Positions 39,011-52,210 of a stretch of DNA of 64,000 nt are shown here, one piece after another. Both the position numbers and the translations under genes were made by a program. Positions within the stretch are counted from its first letter, which is position 1, and each line of letters opens with the position of its first letter. The notes under the pieces are model-generated. The model searched no databases. It was given only the letters and a program-made list of their open reading frames with translations, and was not told the origin of the DNA. The stretch is from Baylisascaris procyonis (lineage: Eukaryota > Nematoda > Chromadorea > Rhabditida > Ascarididae), in the NCBI GenBank assembly GCA_037389465.1, contig JAZARR010000095.1:816001-880000 (forward strand), written 5' to 3'.

Positions 39011-39858
39011 ATGTTTTTTTTTCGATGAATAAATCTAATGAAGCAGCAATTTTGTTCTTGCTAAATTGAACATATATGCATTTTTTAAAGCAATATATAT
39101 TTAAATATATATTTAAACCACTTTAGTGAGATGCTTTTATAGTGCTTTAAAGAACTCAACAAATATTTGGGTTTCTCTACTGGAATCGGGAGTATATCCC
39201 CTTGTGATATCTTCAATAAATGGGGTAATAAGGATGATTCGAAGAGCTAAGAATAACTTCAAAGTCAATCAGATAATCTCGTTGCAATGATCCATCATCT
39301 ACGAACCTATATCATTCCATTCATATCCTAGATTAATGGCCCTCAAGGAGATTAAAATATGCGTGACTTGCGTGCTATTATTACTGGAGCCTTCTGAAAT
39401 ATTGGGGAGGCGATCGAACTAGGCACCTTATATATGATATAAGAGGATTTCAATCGTACGCATTCAACGATGTGAAAATTCCAGCGATCATTTATTAAAA
39501 AACTTTTTTTTTATTCGCATTTAATTATAAAAAATATCATTCACATATTTTACAATCTGAGTGACGTCATAATTCGGGTAGTTTAAAATCCTGATTGTCC
39601 GGCTGCATAAAAAATATAACTTAGATATTTTATAAATAGAGTGACTCATAACCAGCTAGTTATTTGATCAGATCCGGAAAATTCCTCAAGAGAAGAGATG
39701 GGAAATAAAAAAAAAACAACATTTAAATTACAATGAAGCTCAAACCCTCAACACCATTAACCACCTTTAGCAACCATAGACGACAATAGACCGAATAAAC
39801 ATACAAAAAAATCACTGAAAGGAAAGAGTACGGTGAGAAGTATAAACGTTTATCTTAT
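39011..39858. other. Convergent intergenic region
   Basis: 3' regions of the Ly6-like gene (+) and the NADAR gene (-). It holds the polyadenylation signal AATAAA at 39028-39033; nothing else recognised. Confidence 0.6.
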
Positions 39859-42800
39859 TTATTTAGAAGGAATCTTCCGTTTCCGGTTGCCATCACTCGC
39901 TTCTCGTGATCGCGATTTGAGAGTTCCATTCCGATTGCCATTTTCATTTTCACTCTCATCGTTACCATAATAGGATTCTGCATCCACGAAAGGAATGTTT
40001 TTCTGCTTTTCTTCATCTACCTAAAAAAAACATTAAAGTCGATTTCACTCACTTATTTAATCGCAAAAAATAACACGATTTTTTTACAAGTTTTACGTAA
40101 ATTACTACCCCCTACCACTTTTTAACCCTTTTTTGAACCCTTATTTAGTATTCCTTAACCCTTTTTTTACTCTTTTTGACCTTTTTACCCGTTTCTAAAC
40201 CCTTTTTTACCCTTCTACCCTTCTTACCATTTTACCACTTAGTAGTAAGATGGAAATGTTTTGTAGAACTGATGTGATGTCAAATTGGTTGGGTATTTGA
40301 AAACTTGTCAGCCAAAAAACTTAGCAATACAAAAAAAAAGGTTTGGTTGAGGAGGATAAGGCAAACCGCAAATTCCACGGTTTAGAATGGAGTGCAAACA
40401 GATGGTATACAAAGAACTCTATGATTTTCAAACTCTTCAATTTTCCCTAATCAAATCAAAGCTGCATTAATCCCATAAGCCGGTTTACAGTTGTGGATTA
40501 CTCATATAAAATAATTGCTAGCAATTTTAATACTCAAATTTAAGTTCTATTTGGTGAAAAAAAAACTGATTTGAGACCGTCGAATCGGTAAACTGTAGAG
40601 TTCAGCAAATATGGTAGGCCGACAAGCTCGAAAAAAAGTAAACCGCAAGTTTTACTCAAAAATAATACGCGCAGAAAAACTTCCTGAAAATTGTGCTGGA
40701 ACTAATTATTCATTTTCTATGAGGTCAAAGTTCAAGCTACCCAATTTTATGAGATCCTTTTATAATAGACCTCTTTTAGCTCCTTAATTCAATCCAATCA
40801 TTTCTGAAAGCATGAATCTCTCTTGCACTCTGATAAATAACCGCATAATTTTTGAAAAAATTCTAAAAATTATGCAAATGAAGTAATTCGAATATTTTTC
40901 AAATTTGTATACATTAAAATTTTCCAATATATTAATTAACTTTAAAATTTACCTCTTTTGCGAATTGTTCTAAAGCGCTGAGCTCATCTCTGATATGCAT
41001 TAGCACTTTACCGAGACGATTCTCTCCTCTCCATTTCGATGGCGTCGTTGCCAATTTATTCTTAATGCCGAGACCTCAATGAAATTTTGTAAGAAATAAT
41101 TTTTTTTTACATATTTGAATTGATAATTTTTTTAAAATTTGAATAAAAAATAAAAAAAAACAAAAAACAAAAAGAAATAATAAATTAAACGATAAGAAAT
41201 GATTAATTTACTATGCAAAAAAAAAAAAAATAAAAATATTAATAAAAAATGCTCTGCTTGCCAATATTATTGCAGAAATATATTAAATAAACGAATAAGC
41301 TAGAAAGCCAATAAGCATAATTTTAGACAAAAAAGAACGTATCTAAAATATAACATTTTATAATTTATATTTGCGAAAAATTTTATGGTCAGTTGCTGCA
41401 TGGCGGCAAAGATCTCTCAAAATTCTTCGCGATAATTCTAGAATAGATGAGGCTGACCGGTATCACGTTGAATATTTTTATGAAAGAATCGATGACCATT
41501 GGGTCGGCTCATGGATTTTTAATGAAATCCACTTATGTTCGCCAAAAAAAACGACTTTATTTCTGGCATAGCTGGAATATGATGGATCCAATATTAGTAA
41601 AAAATTTAGGATTTATAAAACAATACAACCAAAGATACGAAAATAATTTTTTTTGGAAATATTCAAAAATAGATCTGGATTCTATTATGCAGATTTCGTT
41701 TCAATAAAAAGTTAACCAGGGGGAACAACTTGAATGACAGATAGGAGGGATCGGTATAGCCACCACAATGTTTCTTGCAGAACAAAAAAAGAAAAAAAGC
41801 GAAAAAACAAAAGAGACTAAAAAACTTTTGGTCTCAACTCATAAATGAAAGTTCAATTAACATTTCATCCTTACTGCAAGAATAAATAAATAAACAAATA
41901 AATAAATAAATAAATAAACAAACAAATAAATAAATAAATAAATAAATAAATGAATAAATAAAATGAAATAAAATAAAATAAAAAATAGAGGTTCAAGCAT
42001 AACCATACGAAAATCAAACAATACATAAAAATTGAAAAAATATTTTCAATGATATACCTATTCCCCAAAGTCGATCACGTGGCGAACATTCGACCATCGT
42101 CGAATTGCGAGTGGAAAATAGCTGCCGACGAATAATTTCGTTTTGAGAAAATTTCTCATAAATGGCACGTTTCATCGCATCAAAACTTAATGAATTCCAA
42201 CTGAAAGTTCAAAATTTTTTTTTAGATTTATCAGTGAAAAATTTATATTTTTTTCATTTTTTAAAAATTTTTTTCTAAGGTTTGATTTTTACATTTATAT
42301 TAACTTATTTATTGATCATTTAGAACTCTACTGTCTCGATAAAAATAGGCGATTATTTAAAAAAAAAACTTATAGGAATTCGTTAAAAAAAACTCGAAGA
42401 TGAGGTGAATAAGTGTTCACTTTACAATCTACTAGATATGCAAATTCATTCGTTGATTCAGCGATCGCTTATTAAATATGCAAATTCGGTTAGCACAATC
42501 AGTGAGAGAAACTCGACTGGCTGAATACCAATTACGTGGATAAAACGGGACCAATAGCTAAGTGGAAAGGCAAAGAAGTAACTATTATATATTTAGTTAT
42601 ATAGTTTATTTAAAATTTATTTGGTGTGTGTACCAGGAATAGTGGAACATCGTTTATTGATTTTTAGGAAGTTCATCCCACCGTTCTTTACTTCAAAATC
42701 AGTGATATAAACATTGGTTTATTTATGATAATCAGCATAAAAAGAGGAGAATATCAGTCGTAATTTAAAATTAAAAATTGTGGAAAAACGAAGACGAAAA

Positions 42801-43497
42801 AAAGCACAAAAAAGAAACGAATGTTCCAGAAAATTCCAGAAAATTCTAGAAAAAATAGGAAACAAATATTCATAAAAAAAAAAAACAAGAGTATATCAAT
42901 AAAAATATAAAAGATTACATTTTAGCGTCAAAATTGCGCACTTTTCTTCCAAGCGATTTCGCTTTCATTGGATTTGTTGATTGTAATATCTGTTGTGCCA
43001 TATCATTATCTTTGAATGTTATCGCTTTTTGATACCTTTAATTTAAAAGATTTATTTTCAAATATTCCACATTCATTTAAAATTTTATCAAAATTGCATT
43101 TAGTAAAAAATATTTTTGAAGCAATAATAATATGCATGAACAACTGAGTTATATATAAATATAAATATAAATATAAATATAAATATAAATATAAACATAA
43201 ATATAAATATAAATATAAATATAAATATAAACACAAACATAAATAAATAAATAAATAAATAAATAAGTAAATAAATAAATAAATAAATAAATGCATATAT
43301 ATATATACAAATTTAGCAATAATAAAGTGGAATTGATCAAATACATACATAAAATATTGTTCCGACGATGAAAACGTCAATTGTTTCCCGTGTTCATTGA
43401 CGGTGAAATCACATGGGAAAAAATTCGAGAAAGGACTTTCCTTCTTATAGAAAAGCGTAAATATATTACCATCCTTGTCGGTGAGATGAACTGTCAT
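39859..43497 (-). CDS. NADAR-domain (YbiA/DUF1768-like) protein, copy with intact glutamate
   Basis: Five exons, 43497-43349, 43035-42919, 42200-42058, 41074-40953 and 40020-39859, give 230 residues. NADAR signatures in order: ESPFSNFFPCDF, SSSEQYFMYQKAITFKD, SLGRKVRNFD, WNSLSFDAMKRAIYEKFSQN, STMVECSPRDRLWGIG and WRGENRLGKVLMHIRDEL. NADAR proteins cleave N-glycosidic bonds: bacterial and plant members hydrolyse riboflavin-pathway intermediates, and others remove ADP-ribose from guanine in DNA. The glutamate of the S-E-Q-Y-F motif, central to the pocket, is present here. The C-terminus is a family-external acidic then basic tail (ESENENGNRNG, ending RKRKIPSK) that could be a nuclear-localisation signal. 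Exons 2-4 are 117, 143 and 122 bp, exactly as in the neighbouring paralogue. Intron 1 is full of ATAAAT repeats and intron 3 carries unexplained plus-strand frames. Confidence 0.9.
41371..41707 (+). other. Overlapping unexplained frames inside NADAR intron 3
   Basis: Two overlapping plus-strand frames (41371-41571 and 41447-41707), antisense to the NADAR gene, have protein-like composition rich in aromatic and charged residues (for example DRYHVEYFYERIDDHWVGSW). No family was recognised. A degenerate mobile-element remnant read through a frameshift is possible. Confidence 0.25.
41879..41990. repeat. (AAAT)n-type microsatellite
   Basis: Imperfect AATA/AACA tetranucleotides over about 110 bp in NADAR intron 3. 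The long Leu/Ile/Tyr frame on the other strand is a by-product. Confidence 0.9.
43151..43297. repeat. ATAAAT hexanucleotide and AAAT microsatellites
   Basis: About 13 ATAAAT units followed by AAAT tetranucleotides and a short TA run, in intron 1 of the NADAR gene. Confidence 0.9.
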
Positions 43498-45016
43498 AAA
43501 TTTCTCTCAGTAATATTATCGAATAATCAACACCTTAAATCAGAAATCAATTAATAAATCATTTCAATACTAAAAAAAATGAACGACGAAATTAATTATT
43601 AAATTTAATTAAATGATAAATAAAGAAGTCGATAATAATATATCATTACAGATAAGAATAGAATACTTGTCATGAATACAAATAAACATATAGTATGAGC
43701 ATAAAAGAGGCAGCAAATTGCTACTTAATGAAATATATTGGCTGCTTGCTCTTCAGGTCATGACCTTTTTTCCAGCTCACCAGGTCAATTCTGAGCTCCT
43801 TGGGTACGGGTACGAGGGTTTTACCTTATTTAGCACAAAAGTTTCATCGGGTAGGTACAGTGGAATGAGAATAGCTAGTATGGTGGTTTAAAACTGAATT
43901 CCATAATCGCCATTCATTAATGCATGCATTTTTATCACTATCCCGTATAGGCCTTCCAAAAGTTCCCAAAAAGCGAACGGATTTAACATAGTCCTTCCAA
44001 AATATAAAAAAAAAGTGAGTTAATTTAATTATTGACTGGTATTCTACCCGATATAAAGGTACCCGGCAATAATATAATCTTTCCTTTTGTACGAGTGGTC
44101 AATTTCGTAGTGACCTGAAATTTATGACCCAAAATTCTCGATGCGTTTCTGCTACGCTATATCACGCAAACTTGAATACGCCGTCACTGTGCATGATTAT
44201 TGAAAACTTGTAGCAATCTTTACTATCACACACTTATCATATAATCTCTTATCGTGAAAAAAATTTTCAAATCCTACCGAATGTTTAAAAAAAAACAGTT
44301 CAATCAGCTATGGACTAATAAAACTAGACCGGAAAACGTATACCGCTCACGAGCATATCTATCGTCACCTCAAACTTACGTTCAATACTTAAAGATATTG
44401 CATTTGATTGTGCAATTAATCATGCGGATATTTATTCACCGATAACACTGAGTGCACAATGCGAGCAATAACTGACATCACTCTTTGAATCTCTGTTGCA
44501 CAGTGTTTCGAAAGTTACGCCACAATTGCCAACTGGCTGCACGCAAATATTACATGACGTCATAACGATGAGTAATCAGTCGACAACTATTCGATGCCTT
44601 TTCGGGTGATCTTCCCCCTAGTTCCCTTTCTCAACAACCCATGGTCCATAAAACTGAAGATGGGATATTGCCATAGAAGTAGAACCGGCTAACACGCCGT
44701 TTATTTTTGGAAATATAGGTCTTGAAGAACCATAAAATCAGGCTAGGACCAACTAACGAAGGGATTTTCTTCCAGATTGCTTATACAGAAAAGTTATAAA
44801 AAGTATCCTCGAAATGGATTATACAAATCTGTATATGTCAAAATTACATCAATATCCAGGCATTAAATAAAAAGAAACAAATATACAGATAAAAAGATTA
44901 CATATAACTTTTTTTGCATATACAAAAATAAATAAAATAAACAAAATATATAAAATAAAACAAACAGACACAGAAAAAAAAGATAATAATATACAGTTCT
45001 TCAAAATATATTAAAT
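43498..45016. other. Spacer between the tandem NADAR genes
   Basis: 1.5 kb separating the two minus-strand paralogues; it should contain the promoter of the left copy. A 63-codon plus-strand frame at 44254-44445 is unrecognised and not supported. Confidence 0.5.
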
Positions 45017-47519
45017 TCAACTCAACTCGTGCAATTCTTCATCTGAATAAGTTGACGAATCGATGGCACCAACTTCAGCATAATATTCATTTGCACAATT
45101 TTCCGACTCCTTTAATTTTGCATCGATCTCCTTTACCTTTAATTTAAATAATTCATTAATCTTTGAGGTCAATTATGCGAAGGTAACGATAACACCTGTG
45201 GAAATACCTTAAAGGTAATGCTAAAATTTAGAGATAAATTGAATTTTAATAATAAAAACTCAACAGCAAAAAGCAATGCCATTAGTGATTAATAGTTGTG
45301 CAAAAATACATCAATCAACAATAGAAAAAATTTTCGTTGCATGAATTTATGCTTATATATAGCCATTCGTTTGGGAAAAACCAACTTCCGCTTTCCTGAT
45401 TGTGCTAAAATATGCGTACTTTGAAGAATTGCATATATTACCACATATGCAAATCTTCCGCAAACTGAAATTTTTTGGGATTTTTTAAACGATTCATATT
45501 ATTAACAAACTGAAACAGAATGTTAAAAAAATTTCTTTGAAGAAAAAATTTTTTAAAATTAAAAAAATTTTTCAAAATTACCTCATCCGCAAAGAGTGGA
45601 TTTTGTCGTATTATTGCTCGTACATCCATTAACAGCAAACCAAGTTTATTTTTACCTTTCCATTTCTTTTGATTTCTTGCGCGTACGTCGTTGAATCTCA
45701 ATCCTAATAAAAGCTCAAATTTACATAAATAGTGAAAATATAACAAAAAATTCTGTATATCCATCTTGCGCCAATAAAATTTACATATTGAGAAACCAAT
45801 TGAGGAAATTTCCATTGCATACGAAATTATATGCAAATTTTTTCGCACATCTCAACGGAATGCATCTTTTTCTCAAATATTTAATACCGCTCAAATGGTT
45901 AGGGTAACAAAATCTACTCGAAAATTCAATGGAAGCATCCGATAGGTTCCTTTTTTACGAGTCCTCACTACTTTATAAGTCAAATGTAACTCTTTTACCG
46001 ATTCAAATCATGCACCGGAAATTGCGTTATAAATAAAATATGCAAAGATATGCGTTAACTTAACCAATCGTATAACTAACAATATATAAAAACATATTCC
46101 CTTTGCAAAATTTCGAATAAAATTGGAAAAAAAAACATTTATTTTCAATGAGTATCGAAAGAAAAAAAAGGTTTTTTTTTTCAAAACCTAAGTACCAACA
46201 ATTTAAATATAGATCGATCTATTCAAACTATTTTTTTAGAATCCACCTAATTAGCATTTTTCATTTTTTATTATACGTAAAATATCTTTAAAATATAATA
46301 CAATCATTTTTTTAAATGAATTAAATAAGTTCTTTAAATAAAATTATTTAAACTTTGTTATGGGAATTATTAACACATACCATTTCCCCAAATACGTTCC
46401 TTTCCTGAACATTCCGCAATCAACGAATCACCCGTAAATAATAACATTCGACGAAGGTGATCGTTCTGTGAAAATTTTACCAATAATCCTCGTCTCGTCT
46501 CTTCATCATTTAATGAATTCCATCTTAATGCATTTTACTAATCAAAATGTTATATTAAAAATTCAAAAATTACATTAAAAATTCAAAAATATGCAAAAGA
46601 ATAGGAAATGGGCAAATAAAATACCCATAAGGGGGGTTATACTTGGGAAATGGAACGGGAAACGAGCACGGAAAGGGACCGGGGGATGGGCAAATAACGT
46701 GTCACTAGGGGGGGGGGGGTTATACTTAGGGACGAATGCAAAAAGGGAATCAACTCCCTCTTCCTCACTTTTCATTTACCTCTCCCCTACCTTCGCTGTA
46801 AACTTTCAAATATATTTTTATTCCCTCTTTCCATGCTATTCTCAATTCAAAAATAAGGTTAGTTATCCAATAAATCAAAAATAATCTCTCTACGGATGAT
46901 TTTTTGTTGAAAAAAAAATAAAATAAAGAAAGCACATACCTTGCACCATTATATTTTCGTAGATTTAATGAAAGTGCTTTTATTTTTTTTGGATCACGTT
47001 CAATCATTATCGCTTTAGCGATTTCCGTATCTCCAAATAATATAGCTTTACGATACCTTAAAAAGAAATAAATACCTATTTTTCCAGGTAGAAATAAAAC
47101 TTAATAATAGTGAAAAAATCCGCCTTGGCAGGTGTATAGAGTAGCCCCCCTCCCCACTCAAAAAAAGAAAAAATTAATTTTAATATACGATGCTTGGATC
47201 GAGATAAAGGAACTCTTCTTTATCGGTATGAATAAAATATAAATTTACTATCATTTACATATGCAAATTTTCACCATTATCGCAAAAATTAAATATGCAA
47301 AAAAAAGAAGAACAGATAAACCTCTAACATAATATATTGTTTTGATGAAATGAAATAATTCGGCATAATAATATCGGGTTCGTCGATTCGAAATTTACAT
47401 CGATAAAAATTCGAGAATGGACTTAACGTCGAATGGAATAACGTACATCGACGACCATCTTCTAAGGTTACAATTTGTGTCATCGACATATTTTTTAGAT
47501 TTTTCTTTTTTCTTTTCAT
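45017..47519 (-). CDS. NADAR-domain protein, paralogue lacking the motif glutamate
   Basis: Five exons, 47519-47329, 47056-46940, 46523-46381, 45703-45582 and 45136-45017, give 230 residues. Family segments: STLSPFSNFYRCKF, SSKQYIMYRKAILFGD, ALSLNLRKYNGARWNSLND, LLVKFSQNDHLRRMLLFTGD, AECSGKERIWGNG and WKGKNKLGLLLMDVR. The fold appears complete, but the motif usually written S-E-x-Y-F reads S-K-Q-Y-I: the pocket glutamate is lysine (AAA for GAA) and the following phenylalanine is isoleucine. Activity may be lost or changed. The tail is acidic (YSDEELHELS). An acceptor-like TTTTTAG ends 4 nt before ATG 47519, which supports that start and the lysine-rich N-terminus (MKRKKKNLKN); ATG 47489 is the alternative. 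Exon sizes 2-4 (117, 143, 122) equal those of the adjacent copy, so the pair arose by tandem duplication. Confidence 0.88.
46608..46733. repeat. Two-copy direct repeat containing a G tract of different length
   Basis: Two copies about 77 bp apart share ATGGGCAAATAA and, further on, a G run followed by TTATACTT. The G run is 6 bases in the left copy (46631-46636) and 12 in the right (46708-46719). Lies in intron 2 of the NADAR paralogue. Confidence 0.75.
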
Positions 47520-48584
47520 GTATCTAAAAATCAGTAAATATTAGGCTATATTATTTACCATTTATGCAAATGGCACATTCGTACTTAGTGCTTAGCTCGA
47601 GGAAAGGAAATACCGGCTGGACAGAGGCAGAAAGAAGATGATCTAGTAAGGTGAAACGGGATCGCAAAATACGACATAATCGGCCTATCATCTTTTGTAT
47701 ACTAATTCGTATTCCAGATCCGGAAATTACGTGTCCCACAATTTCCGGATTATTGAACGATTTTCGAGAGCCATTAAACCCAATCACAGTTTCACTCTAA
47801 ACCTAAATTTCTGGGACACCAAAAATCCGACCACCTCCTCCCCTTTGGAATGAGATTTGGATCAGCCGTAATCACCCCAACATCGGATCGGCCCCAATAT
47901 TTGACCCATCCATCCTTCGCCTAGGATACCTGCACACTGCATGAGTGCAACGTATTTGCATGCATCATAAATAATTGCTTCCGACTTCGTAATCCATCCA
48001 GAATATTCCCGGAGCAAATAATTGAAACGAAACGGAGCGCAGTAACTGCGAACTACGGATCGATGCAAATGTACGAGTACCGGAAGTTCGCAGTATCACC
48101 GTAATCCACACTTTGATGATCGGACTCATTGATAACCTATATATTTGCAAATTCCACAGGTATCTCAGGTTTTTTTTGGTATTTCAGGTAGGTATTCAGG
48201 TAGCGAAATAATCGACAAATTGAGGAAATGGTCACTGTCAATTGCAACAATGTTTTGACTCCGAATCGGTGGTTCTGTCATTTACAAGTTGTGCAATGCG
48301 GAACGGTCGGATTGGAAAAATTATTTTGATATGTTATTTAATTAAGATATATTTCTACAATTTTGATCAATTTTGAAAATTTCGAAAAAAATTTTTGAGA
48401 TTGTGGAAAATTTTTTGAAAATTCCGGAAGCAGGTGGACCATAAATTTAAATAAAAATTAATAGATGAGGCATAAATTTGAATAATTAAACGTTCGACTA
48501 TAATTTAAAATCTCAATCGCTTCGACTAGTCGTATTGTTTTTATTGTCGCTTTTATTGAACGTTTGCATTCATCGAGTGCTACG
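47520..48584. other. Divergent intergenic region between NADAR paralogue and orphan membrane protein gene
   Basis: About 1.06 kb, less AT-rich than most spacers here. It has a palindrome CGCAGTAACTGCG near 48036 and three unrecognised minus-strand frames (47551-48150). It probably holds both promoters. The trans-splice-like acceptor of the NADAR paralogue is at 47524-47530. Confidence 0.5.
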
Positions 48585-51500
48585 ATGTCTGGTGAAGTTT
48601 ATTTCGATTTCAAAGTGAAACCCTCTAAGAAACGCGATCAGAAGGTAAGTTGAATTAATTTATATCATTATTCAATTATTTTTATTTATTTTATTGCAAT
48701 ATTTAGGATCGGTGGATATCCCGATTCGATGGGTACGTTCAGGGATTTACGCAAGGATGTTCAGGATGTTCAGGATCTTCCATGCTTCATGTTTCCACAC
48801 CGCCCTCACATCGTTCCAATTCTCTCAAAAAAGAAAAAAAGTGTAAATAAAAGGTCATTTTTGATATAATTTGCTCAAAAATGTTCGCATTCATGAATTT
48901 TTCTCTCTTCGTTTGACAATCGAATACCTATAAATTTGCTGTGGTCACTATCTAGTAATTTGCTGCGGTCACTACCTCTTTATTTGCTGCGATCACTATC
49001 TGGTAATTTGCTGTGGTCACTATCTCGTAATTTGCTGTGGTCACTACCTCTTTATTTGCTGTGGTCACTATCTAGTAATTTGCTGTGGTCACTACCTCTT
49101 TATTTGCTGTGGTCACTGTCTCGTAATTTACTCTGGTCACTACCTCCTTATTTGCTGCGGTCACTATCTCGTAATTTTCTGTGGTCACTATCTCCTAATG
49201 TGGTCACTTGCTGTGATTCCGATCGCTTAAACTTTTTCCCTCATTTCATTTTTTGTTTTTAGGGTACAACTTCCGAAGGGAATCGTTTATGCTTTTTCTA
49301 TGAGATTATTCAGCTTTGGCACACCTTCAAATTGTTGATTTTTGATCCTTTTTAAAGTAATCACTTCAAATTGCAAGGTTTTTTTTTTAAATAATTTTAT
49401 TTAATGATAAGATTTTTAAATGATAAGATTTTAAAGGGTTTTTACAGTAGTCTTATTGCAGAAATCTGATGATATCGCTAACGAAGAGGATACAAATCAT
49501 GTGATGGCGGTCGCCCGTGAGTTACGACGTGTTAACGCTAATGAACGGACCGGAAATTGCAAAGTTCGGTAAGATAAAATGCGTCGGAAATTTTAAAAAT
49601 TTTAGAGCCGAATTATGGCGAGTAATTTACAAAAGGAAAGGAGAGGAGGAAGAATATGAATCAAGTTATACATAAGGAAATAAGTTGAGTCTTGGCCATA
49701 AATGAGGCTTGGCCATAGATGGTCTTGGCAATATTGGTCGTTTATATCGATGAGATGAAAACTTTTTTTCGAAGCAATAATCCTTATATGATCGCATCCC
49801 AATTTTCGTTAAAATCATGAATGGATGGAGGAGGGGGAGGGGAGGGATAATTAGCCTAAAATATACTCCAAACGTTGATATATGATATGGCTTCGATTGG
49901 ACTTCTATCACTCAGATAGTGGTTAAGCTGTAATTAATTATAAAGTTTCTTAATAAAATTGTTTAACATCTTATAAAACGATTCTAAAATGTAATAGTTT
50001 CACTTAGGCAACAAGATTCGAGTAGTTTTACCTGCTAATCTCTCGGTGGGGAGATAATTGTTTGCAGTGATCGGATAATTGATCCAGTGATTGCTAAAAC
50101 TTTGATCTTATCAATTCCACTCTTTGAAAACGTTGAAATTTTCTTGAATAGCCGTTAAATTTCTAAAAAAAATTTTTATTTATTTATAAAAAAAAGATTG
50201 ATACGATATAATTATCAAAAAAAAAATTTTTTTTTAGCTCACCTAGTGGAATTGGTATTACAACAAAAAAACGCACAAATCATGAAGAAAGCGTAAAATC
50301 ATCTAACGATAATGGTTACTATCGTGACCTTGATCGTAATATTTGGAAGGTTTCCGATTATGGAAGTACAAATGCTGTCAAGGTAGGTTGACTATCAATC
50401 ACACGCTGCTAGATTATAAAATTATAATATATTTTTTTATTTTCGGCGGAAATAATTCCCCATGGGTAAAATTGTTTTTATTGGTTAGAATGAAGGTAGT
50501 AAAAATTTTTTTTGATGTTTAAAATATTACATTTGAATTTCTCAAATGCTGAAGAAATTTAAAAAAAAAATTTTTTTTTTGCACCAATAAATAATCCTCT
50601 ATCATTAAAATATTTGCATTTTACGTTTGATCGTTTAAAGATTTATTTTACAATTGATATATACATAATTAAATGTGAATATTTATGTGAAATTTAATTT
50701 CTCATAATTTAAGAAATTTTTTTTTTGAAAAATTAATTTTCTTCGAAAAATCAAATATGGATAGAAAAAAAAATTAAGCATAATTTCTTATGCATGAAAA
50801 ATAATTTACGAAAAATGTTCGTAAAAGTTGAAATTTAACTCATTGAGAAAACTAACGCTTAATTTCCTAAATAAAAGTATTTCTCAAAGCATATAAAAGC
50901 AAAATTTCTATAAAATTTTTTTTTTCTAAATTTCAAATAAGAGAAAAGATAAAATAGTTTTTTAAATTCGAAAAAAAAACGAAATAAATTTTTTTTCTCA
51001 TTAAAGGAAGAATCAATAACGAGAGGAATATCACCAGGATGGGAAGATTATGAACCGGATTATTCACAACATAGTGATGCATTTCCGACTGGTTCGATTC
51101 TTTTTTTTTTTAATAATTATTTCAGTTTTATACTTCCGCTTATTGTTTTACTAAAAAATCTTCGAAGGACTGATTTATTAGTATGGGGCTAACCTTATTA
51201 AATGCCTATTTATAAAAATCAAAATGTTTTTTGATTGTTGAGTACCATTCGTAATTTATTTTATAAATGCAAATTTTAGGTTGTAAATCACATAAGAAAA
51301 ACAAAACTATTGATTTGTCGAAATACTCCAGGAAGAAATATTCTCGACGAGCACATACGCCGGTAAGTTGATTCATTTATCTGCCATTTTTCAACGATAA
51401 AGGTAGGTACTATACGTGAAACGTAATTTGCATAATATATTTTTTGTTGTTTTTATCTTTTAATGTTTTTTTATTTTCTGTTTTTAATGGTTTTTTTTAT

Positions 51501-52140
51501 TTTTTTATTTTTTACGGGTTGTTTATTTTGCAATAATTGCAATTCTTTTGCAAATAAAAAAAAAATTATTGTATTCTCTCCTTTTTAGAGAGAATGGAAT
51601 AATCGACGTAGTATTGCACCGATGCCGTACGATGAATATGAAGATTATATACCGAAAAAAACATCAGTCAATCGCTCTAAGAATCGACGCAAAAAATACG
51701 AACAAAATTCATCGAAACGATCAATTAGTAGCACATCGTTTCGACGCAAACATAAACATTCCGATCGTCGATCTACCCATCATTCACATAGACGTAGGTT
51801 TGTATCGCTAATATCCTTTAAAAAAAATTCAGGTATCAGTGGAAATGTCCCTGATTCAGGCATTAACAGAAATTATGAAGATTGGGGATGAATTTGCTAA
51901 CGATATTGTGCAAAAAAATTTCATAGGGATCGACCCAATATTTCAATGAAACAGAAATAATTATTGCAGGCAACGTTTGGCTAAATCGGCAAGCTCCGAG
52001 ATAGAAGTCGACCTCGGCGCAGATGATGGTTACTATGGATTTTGAATTTCAGTCCCTCTCTCCCCCTCTCCGTCTATTGATACCCCTCTATCTCTCTCTC
52101 CCTCCCTCTCTCTCACTCTCTCTCTCCCTCTTTCCCTCTT

Positions 52141-52210
<70 letters not shown>

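Noticed and set aside
41871..42068. Minus-strand frame of Leu/Ile/Phe/Tyr repeats
   Set aside because: Translation of an AAAT microsatellite.
43006..43497. 163-codon frame with long Tyr/Leu/Ile repeats
   Set aside because: Only its first 49 codons are exon 1 of the NADAR gene; the rest is read-through of an ATAAAT microsatellite in the intron.
46575..46884. Overlapping frames on both strands in a NADAR intron
   Set aside because: They depend on G-rich low-complexity DNA and contradict the well-supported splice model.
47551..48150. Three minus-strand frames upstream of the NADAR paralogue
   Set aside because: No recognisable content and no phase-compatible junction to the gene; the acceptor-like signal 4 nt before the ATG argues against upstream coding exons.
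48936..49262. 108-codon frame of LLWSLSRN-like repeats as a repeat protein
   Set aside because: It arises from a 24-bp minisatellite inside an intron; no splice sites or start context support it.
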